A program made the translations under genes and the position numbers. This document shows positions 56,943-64,000 of a DNA stretch of 64,000 bases, piece after piece. The notes below the pieces were generated by a model. It saw nothing but the letters and a program-made list of their open reading frames with translations, searched no databases and was not told where the DNA came from. How positions within the stretch are numbered: position 1 is the first letter of the stretch; the number at the start of each line of letters is the position of its first letter. The stretch comes from Gnetum montanum (Eukaryota; Streptophyta; Gnetopsida; Gnetales; Gnetaceae), in assembly GCA_015680685.1 (NCBI GenBank), contig MNCI01023459.1, forward strand, positions 28,295-92,294, written 5' to 3'.

Positions 56943-58109
56943 GTGATGTCAAAAACTTAAAAAAATGGGTGAGTCAATAAACCAATAAATAATAAAAATA
57001 TAAAGATGTATAAATTCCAATGGTAACAAAGGTTATAAATAGGATAATGGCTCTACAACTCAAGGCATAGGGTAGAGATAATGTAAAATCAAACATGAAA
57101 CTATGCTAATTGAACTATTCTATGCAAAGGCAAAAATCTATCTCCACAAAAATGTACAAATATATAATCAAGATAAGCATCATATGTCCATACCACAAAC
57201 TGTTCATACAACTTTTCCATATGATACAACCACTAAAATATTCTTAACATGTACAAAAATCACATATGTGCAAGTCCACAACAAAAAAGCACATATGTGT
57301 ACACCATTGTCTCCCCCTTTTGGACATCATCAAAACAAGAGAGAACCTAAGGACTCTAATCACTGACCTTGGTCACATCATCTAAACCTTCATCTAAAGC
57401 AGCTACAACTCTAGAAGGTTTCTATGTCTCCTCCTCACCATCATCATTGTTGGTACTAGTTCTAGATGTGTGCTAATCATCATCATCATCTAAAGATGGT
57501 GGCTAGATAGAAGCTTATCTGCTATAGATGAAGCTTCACTCAAAATCAAGATGAAGCTAGTGGATCTAGGTGGGTTACAACCTACTAAGAGGATGAGGAA
57601 GCTTCTTTTCTCTTATAAGTAATGGCATTAGTAGGCCTCCATTGGGAATAAGTCCCAAAGATGCTCTCCATGTCCTATTGCTCTAATGATCTAGGAGCAT
57701 CATCTTGATGATGAAAATTGGTGCTAAGCTACATGAGATCAAGATGCTTTTCCTACACACATGCAAGTGGTGTATTTGGCTCCTTTGAATTAGACTCATT
57801 TTTTGAGTCATAGGCCTAAGAAGGTCTAGCTATAGCTAAATGTTTTGATAGAGTAGGAAGGTTCTTTTCAGTATCTAAAATGGAAGGAGTAGTGATCTCC
57901 TTAAACTATTTTCCATCAAAAGGAAGAAGTACTCAAATAGCATTCATTCTCTTTCATAAGTAAGAGAGATTCCTCCTAATCATCTCTAAAGTATGAGAAA
58001 ATGGTTGAAGTAGCTTCTTTAGGGAAGATCTTAACTATCTACTAGCAAATTTGGACCCTCTAAACTAAGGAAAGGTTCAAGATGATGACACTGATATCTT
58101 CTTCTAGGA
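56943..58109 (-). other. Element C internal region, 3' part
   Basis: Minus-strand reading continues from the accessory ORF with several stops to about 57,400 (Ser/Lys/Asp-rich). The rest to the polypurine tract is AT-rich and non-coding. No pol motif. Confidence 0.45.
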
Positions 58110-58748
58110 CTAAGGTGGCTTGGTGGTAGGTCCTACTTCATCTACATGGGAGGATCTCCTCTTCTCTACATACTCCCCAAGGCTCCTCTTACCTTTGAGT
58201 AAAGGCACCTCAAGAATGGACACATCCCTTTTATGAATTAGCAAAGTAATGATGTGAGGATGCCTAAAGATCCTCTCTTTGGTGAACATGTTTAACATGT
58301 CATGGCAGAGAGTATGACCTAATTCTAGTGGTTGTCCTATAAGTAGGAAATATAGAATAAAATCTTAGGCTGGTAGTAGATATTTATAACTTCCTCCTTT
58401 TACAATGATGTTATATAAAATAATTAGGGACAAAGTGAAAGCATCTAGAGACATCTTATTCCTATAAATTCTTCCTCTACCAAAAGACGCTAACACCCAA
58501 AATAGTGCATCATAGAAGTCATCATGGGTGATGGGAATTATACCATTTGTAAAAATATCATTCATAGAATGAATGGAAACATAAAATACATCACCACTAG
58601 AAATTCCAAGAAGTTCATTGACCACTTTCAGAGACACATCAATCACTAAACCCCCAACCATGGTAGTAAACACACCAAAAATAGCTTTGATAATTATAAT
58701 ATTACAATAAAATTCTCTAATAAGCACTTCATGAACATAGAAATTCAT
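58110..58748 (-). pseudogene. Accessory ORF in C, plant-transposon-protein-like
   Basis: A frame open for 127 codons (58,748-58,365), then after one TAG a further open piece (58,298-58,110). It contains IREFYCNI near residue 10, VNELLGI near residue 43, and MSLDAFTLSLIILYNI near residue 100. The (V/I)REFYxN(L/I) and LGI spacing recalls the 'putative plant transposon protein' domain found in many plant retroelement ORFs; this match is from memory and moderate. It replaces pol downstream of gag. Function unknown. Confidence 0.45.
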
Positions 58749-59714
58749 TTAAATGATAGTCACCCAATTCAATACTTGGTAGTAACTCATCAATACTTGA
58801 TGAATATGTAGAGAAAGGAAAAGAGAATTCTCTAAAATGATGTTAATAGTTTTGGTTCCCTCAAACTAGTGATGCACATTGAAAGACTTGAACTATGGGG
58901 TCTAAGTGCTTGGATTGTTGATGCAGCCTCCCCTTGATATTTTCTTTGGTGGTGCCCTTGATGTTCCAACCTTATTGTGGGCCATGGCTACTCAAATCAT
59001 TGTCACTAGTGTGTCCTTATCATCTCTTTGTGATTGTCTTTAATGAAAAAAAGCAAAAGGAAGAATTTGGATTTATGTAACTATGCTAAGAAAAGGGCTT
59101 TAATGAGAAAGTAGACATCTTCTTTGGAATATGGAAATCTCCTTTGTGCCTAAGAACTAGAAGAAGACATCTCTTTTGGAAAGTAGACATCTCTTCTATG
59201 TTGAAGGAAAGCTTAGGAAGACATCTCATTTTAGGAGTACATGTCTCTATGTAGATTTCTCCTTTTGCAAGTAGATGCCTCCTAGGAGATGTCTTCAAGA
59301 AGGCATCACTTCTAGATTAGACTTAATAGGATGGGGTTCAAGAATGACTACCAAGTATTATAGTCTTATAAGTATACAAAAAATGAATCAAAGAATTACC
59401 CTTACTTACCTTTCTTGTTAAATAAGATGAAGGTGCATAGTACGCTTGAGCATGAGATTCCTTGTTCAAGGTTTCTCTTCTCACACAAACTTATTCAATT
59501 TTCAAGTCTTGGCTCCCTTCCACAAAATTATTGTAGAGAGTCCACTCATTCTCCTGTTCCTTCCTTTTTATTCTCCATACTTTGTAAACTCCCTTGTCCT
59601 TTTGAGTTGTCCTCCATTCCTTATTGTCCTAATTTTTTTTTTCTTAGTGCATTTGGGTAAGAACAAGGAGTCTTATGATATGACTAGATATTCATATGAT
59701 AAAACTTTAAATTA
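58749..59714 (-). other. Element C spacer between gag and accessory ORF
   Basis: No protein motif. At 59,100-59,300 the AGACATCTC motif seen in the LTRs recurs about eight times with roughly 30-bp spacing. The plus-strand ORFs at 59,415-59,745 look like shadows. Confidence 0.5.
59100..59300. repeat. Internal AGACATCTC array
   Basis: Copies of (A)GACATCTC or its variants at about 59,112, 59,166, 59,183, 59,219, 59,240, 59,275 and 59,287. The same words make up the U3 arrays of both element A and C LTRs. Confidence 0.65.
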
Positions 59715-61288
59715 CACTACCCATTGCTTATGCCCAAATTTATGACAATAATAACATCTCACCTTTCTATAGTAGTTAAAGTGAGAAAACCTTGAAGCAG
59801 CTCTTGGTTGAAATGTAGTCCCCATTGATTCTTCATTCTTTGGAGAAGCCTTTTGTTGAGATGGAGTTGATGTAGATGCCTCTTCTTCTATACAACATCC
59901 TAGTCCACTTTTATCATGTGCACTTCTCCTTTGTCCTAGAATCATCCATAGGAAATCTTTTCCTTTAACTAGCATCTCATTGACAAGTTTTACATCTACA
60001 AGGTTTTCCTTCATATACTCACAAGACTTGGTTAGCTCTTTATTCTCAACCCTAAGGTTTGAGAGTTCTTTTATGACATCTAAAATCTTTAAATTTAATG
60101 AAGAAATTTCTTGATCTTTAATTTTTGGTTATTTACTCAACTTTGCATAAATATTTAGAAAAGATAAGAGTTCATTACATAAAAGTTCATACCTTTCTTC
60201 TTCATTTTTGAATTCATCATATGAGGTGTCACCATCATCATCTATGAGGGCCATATATATGAGGTATTAATCTTCTTTTTCATTCTCTACCTCTTCTTCA
60301 CTTTGTTCTCCATCATCCCAACTTGTGTAGAAGTTGTTATTTTTTGTCTCAAATCACTTCTATCACTCTGTTGCAACCTATCATTACTAGGACATTTAGA
60401 GGCCACATGGCCTCCTCCATTGCAAGTCCAACATTCTATTGAAGAATAATCAAAAGAAGAACTTGAAAAATTTTTACCTCTATCCTTACCTTTCAATTGA
60501 TTGGGTCTTTCTTGATTGGAGATCTTACTCATTTTTTCCATAAGTCTCTATAGCCTTCTTGAGAGAAGAGCTATTTCTTCTTCATTGTCCACATCTTTCA
60601 TAGAAAGTTCTTTATTCTTGGAAGTAAATTTTAGATAAATGGGATTTCCTTTTATTTTCGCTTTTTTGATGAGGTTCATTTCATAAGAAATAAGAGCATT
60701 TTGAAGCTCTTCAAATTTTAGAATTGAAAAATCTCTAATTTCCTCCATGGTTGTGACCTTAGGTCTAAAGTTTGGTTAGAGAATTCTAATAAATTTTATT
60801 ATGAAATTTCTTTTAGGAAAATCCTTACTAGTACCTATAATTGCTAAAACTAAATAATTATCCCTAGAAAAGTAATCTTTTATGTTTTCTCCTTCTCTCA
60901 TCTTGAGTTTGTCATACTTAGTTTGTAGGACTAAAAGCTTGAATTTTTTTACTATTGATGTTCTCTCATAGGTAGCCTCTAAAGTTTTTCAAATATCTTT
61001 GGCCATTTTACATCTAGATACTTTATTAAATTTAGATTTATTCAATGCACAATATAAACAATTTTTTGATTTTGAATCATACATGAACTTATCTTTTTCT
61101 TCTTGTGTCTAGTTGCTCTAGGGCTTGATAGCTTTTGTTGTGTTGTCGATGAATGGTGTGTAGCATTCAAGGATAGAATTCCATAATTCAAACTCCATAG
61201 ATTCAAAGAAGCCTTGCATCTTTAATTTCAAATAGGCAAAGTCAAAACCATAAAACATTGATGCCTTTGTATAAGATGTCTCTTTCAT
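59715..61288 (-). pseudogene. gag: Element C gag pseudogene, copia-like
   Basis: The start at 61,288 (MKETSYTKASMF) matches that of A. Capsid pieces KMQGFFESMEFELW, LEATYERTS and YDKLKMREGENIKDY follow. The open piece 60,748-60,548 (MEEIRDFSILKFEELQ) and 60,541-60,287 carry a CCHC knuckle C-WT-C-NGGG-H-VASK-C at 60,392-60,433. A second domain (60,014-59,712) has SAHDKSGLG and a knuckle CYYCHKFGH near 59,740 whose last Cys is reached only after a one-base shift. This is a full gag of the copia type, with few stops. Confidence 0.8.
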
Positions 61289-61328
61289 GGTTCACTCTTG
61301 AGAGTTTACAATGAATAAAAGAGTACTA

Positions 61329-61341
61329 GGATTTGATACCA
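61329..61341 (-). promoter_or_regulatory. Element C primer binding site
   Basis: The minus strand reads TGGTATCAAATCC, two bases after the LTR end. Confidence 0.8.
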
Positions 61342-61343
61342 CT

Positions 61344-62470
61344 TGAGGATCGAGAACTTAGAAGGGGGGGATAAATAAGTTTTCCAAAATAAAATTAAAC
61401 AACCAAAAAATTTACACTTAATTTTTATGTGGTTTCCAAACTTGGCTATGTCTACACTTAGAGTGTAGAATCCTTGCACACCTCCAAAATTTATTTCTTA
61501 AAAATGTGTTTTTAAGGGCATAACACCTTATACAAGCTCTAAGCTCTACACTAAAGTGGTTTTTCACTATGAAGCCACTTAATCCAACAAGGTCCTAACA
61601 AGCTCAGAATATGATTTCAAGGATCCCAAAACCTTTACAAATTAAGCTCTGCTCTGGAGTGTTTTAACACTGCACAAACACTCAATTCCATAAGATCATA
61701 ACAAGCTCAATTACAATGCATTCTTGCAAGAATCACATCAACCCCATAGGGCTACAAGAGAGGAATAAAATCACAACAAAAGAATGTAACTTAAATTACA
61801 AGTCCTTGTACTTTGAAGCACAATTCTACAAACAATCAAGTAAATGATATGAAAAATAAAGTACACAAGTACCATATACAATGATTTCTTTGATAGTGTT
61901 AATTCTTTCATAATTGCTTACACAATACCCAAGAGAATAAAGTCTTCTTATAGCATCATAGTTTCTAAAATCACCTCAAAATTTATGCAATGGCTATCTA
62001 ATGGCTTGTGTATACATATTCTTCAAGATTGGGATGTCTCTTTGAAATTGATTGCAATTTTAGGGAGATGTCTCCTTCACAAGTGGTATGTCTTTTGGGA
62101 GACATCTCTATGGATATGTCTTCTTTGAAAAGTTGATATCCTTTATTTTTTAGAGATGTCTTCTATGAATGCACTCTACTTTGGCCAAGACATCTTCTAC
62201 TTCTTGGAGACGTCTTCTCAACTTTTGAACTTTGTTTCCTAAGACTTCCTCTTATTGATTTGGCTTCCTTTTGATTACTAGAGAATCTTCATTTAGCTTG
62301 TAGTCTTCGTACTCATCCATGCTCCCTTGAGTCCTTGTAGTCTCCACTTCGACATCTCTTTGTAGATCTCATTTCTTGATTTCTCGTTCATGCCCTACAA
62401 AATCATCACATTTGACAACATTCTATGTTCTCCATTTTTCTTAAGGTTTTGACATATCAAAAGATCAACA
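61344..62470 (-). repeat. Element C 5' LTR (1,127 bp)
   Basis: Plus-strand ends are TGAGGATCGAGAAC and AAAAGATCAACA. It is collinear with 55,815-56,927. Confidence 0.85.
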
Positions 62471-63009
62471 TAGGGCTTCAAACATCACTTTCAGTGATTT
62501 TTTTTTAACCTTCAAATGATCATTATATAATCTTGACACTCTTGTAATACCTTGGGAGGTTGCTAAATTAAAAATTTCAAGCCTAAAACATCATAAATCA
62601 ATTATTTCTATGAAAATATGATGGGGATTACTATTAATACACTAGCTAGCAAATATGTTGGCTTTTGGCAACATCTAATGCCTTCAAGGTGTCAAATTAA
62701 CATCAAACTTGACCAATTTCCATTCCCAATCCACTATGCTATTAGTTTAGGCCATCAAGACCACAAAACTAGCCCTAATGAACCTTAGGAATCATATTTT
62801 GTCAAACAAATACACTAGAGCCTACCAAAAATATGTTGGCTACCATAATTTTTGTAGGATCTAGCTTATTTTTTCAAGAAGACCTTGTTTTTACATTCGA
62901 ACAAGGTCCAAATGACCTTTCCAAGTGTCCAAACTCTCTCATTGATCCTAGAGCCTCCCACCATGGCTCTCTAAGGTCTAAAACTAGCAAAATGTAATCC
63001 TGATTGATC

Positions 63010-63600
63010 AATATTGACCATTTTTTACAACATGTTACCCACCTTGACTAGTTTTGATTTGTTTCATTGTGTTTTGGCTTAGTTTTACCTTTTTTTACAT
63101 TATTGACCATCACTGTCATATTATTTGGTGTCATTTGGCTTTATTTTCATCATTTTCACATCGTTTGACCTTGTTTCACCACATGTTTCTATCATTTGGA
63201 CCTTAGGTTCCTTGGTTTAACATTAGAGGATGTCATTTGACATCAGCTAGGCCTTGATCATCCTTTCCTAACATCATTTGATGGGGTTTGATCATCATTT
63301 TATCTTTATTTAGCCTCATTTGATCATTATTTGGCTCTCATTTAGTCTCATTCCATGTTATTTATCCTTTGGTTCACCTTAATTTTCTGGACTTCTCTTT
63401 TATGAATTCTATTGACCATGCTTCAACCTTGCTTAACATTATTTTATGGGGCTCAACCATTACTTGACCTTCATTTAGCCTCATTAGACCATCATTTGGC
63501 CTTCATTTGACCTCATTTTATACCACTTAGCCTTGATTTCATCTTATTTTCTTTAGCCTACCTCTTAAAGCATCTATTTACTAACCTTTAATCGTGTTTG
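63010..63600 (+). repeat. E4 spacer, ATCATTTGACC array
   Basis: More than twenty degenerate copies of CATCATTTGACCTTCATTTAGCC-like words; longest example of this array in the window. Confidence 0.75.
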
Positions 63601-63779
63601 ACCATTGATGTAATATGTTTTGACTCATATATTCATTATCACTAGAGTAGTTCATATTTTTTGACATTATCTTCTCATTTTATCACATAGGTACTACTTA
63701 ATGTGCTTATGATTAATGTGCAAGATTGGAGTATGGACACCTAGATGTAGCTTAGTTTACCTTTGCATTTGAGTGGACC

Positions 63780-64000
63780 TTATGATGATGTTGAACAATT
63801 CATCATCCTTAATCACTTAGATCTTGAGCTTAAGAGCCCAATCACCCACATAGTCACTAAAGAAAAGTTTCTTCAATGACCTAAACACCTAGATAAAGAC
63901 CCTTGACCTTGAGCTTGGCAAGATTACCAAAGACTCTCTAGTTGAGATTCCTATGATGACACATAGTGGTAAGGAGAAAACACTAAAATTAAGTTCCTCA
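63780..64000 (+). pseudogene. E4 pol start fragment (runs off window)
   Basis: A frame with LDLELGKITKDSLVEIP near 63,900 aligns with the E3 block before FAWSYEDM (SSLIEIPITT, 48,870) and with E1 28,840-28,920. It continues past the window end. Confidence 0.5.

Larger units (their letters stand above)
55815..62470 (-). mobile_element. Element C: gag-only LTR element, family of A
   Basis: Two LTRs flank a 4.4-kb internal region, bordered by a perfect 5-bp duplication TAGGG at 55,810-55,814 and 62,471-62,475. The LTR ends, primer site, polypurine tract and gag all match element A. No protease, integrase or RT is present. Instead an unrelated ORF (58,748-58,110) follows gag. LTR identity is about 80% by eye, so it is older than D. 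Confidence 0.85.
62476..64000 (+). mobile_element. E4: part of another Tat/Ogre-like element
   Basis: One array unit (AAGGTCTAAAACTAGC, 62,970), the ATCATTTGACC array and the GGTACTACTTAATGTGCTTATG end motif (63,686) are followed by the start of a pol frame. The same order occurs in E1 at 28,131-28,930. It directly continues the sequence interrupted by element C, so it abuts E3 RNase H with no integrase between; a deletion or unequal recombination between two copies is inferred. 62,476-62,950 holds nothing else recognisable. Confidence 0.55.

Overview
This 64 kb window is intergenic DNA from a large, TE-rich plant nuclear genome. The evidence is canonical plant LTR retrotransposons of the Ty1/copia and Ty3/gypsy superfamilies, initiator-Met-tRNA type primer sites, very AT-rich and CpG-poor sequence, and heavily decayed, multiply nested insertions. 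A gymnosperm-like genome fits the age and nesting, but that is inference. No host single-copy gene, rRNA or tRNA is recognised. Almost all coding sequence is retroelement pseudogene, and many in-frame stops sit where the family has CAG, CAA, CGA or TGG codons, as expected from methyl-cytosine deamination.

Layout. (1) 1-31,510: an old Ty3/gypsy element of Tat/Ogre-like type, called E1. It has a 5' LTR end at 1-191, a leader full of short repeats, gag, protease, an intron-like repeat region, a scrap of pol, a polypurine tract and a 3' LTR at 30,028-31,510. A Ty1/copia element (5' LTR 4,328-4,661) sits in its protease. That copia is split by element A (7,388-25,286, perfect 5-bp duplication ACATT), and A contains a minus-strand gypsy element B (about 10,660-22,680). 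(2) 31,600-33,900: first copy of an intron-containing minus-strand gene of unknown function, followed by AT-rich DNA and repeat arrays. (3) About 36,600-55,809: a second Tat/Ogre-like element, E3, with LTR-like arrays, primer site, gag, protease, a long intron-like spacer holding the second copy of the minus-strand gene, then reverse transcriptase and RNase H. E3's RT is split by a young, apparently non-coding minus-strand LTR element D (49,109-54,532), which contains the 664-base assembly gap. (4) 55,815-62,470: minus-strand element C, same family as A, with perfect duplication TAGGG. It has gag and an accessory ORF but no pol. (5) 62,476-64,000: part of a further Tat/Ogre-like copy, E4.

Relative ages from hand-compared LTR pairs: D is youngest (about 94% identity), A about 85%, and E1, B and C about 80%. 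The most unusual content is the two-copy spliced antisense gene with a conserved intron position, one copy lying inside the protease-RT spacer of a gypsy element. Also notable are a family that keeps gag but has an unrelated ORF where pol should be, and a CpG-containing TGACG/TATA tandem array at 20,995-21,447 that ends at an unresolved base.
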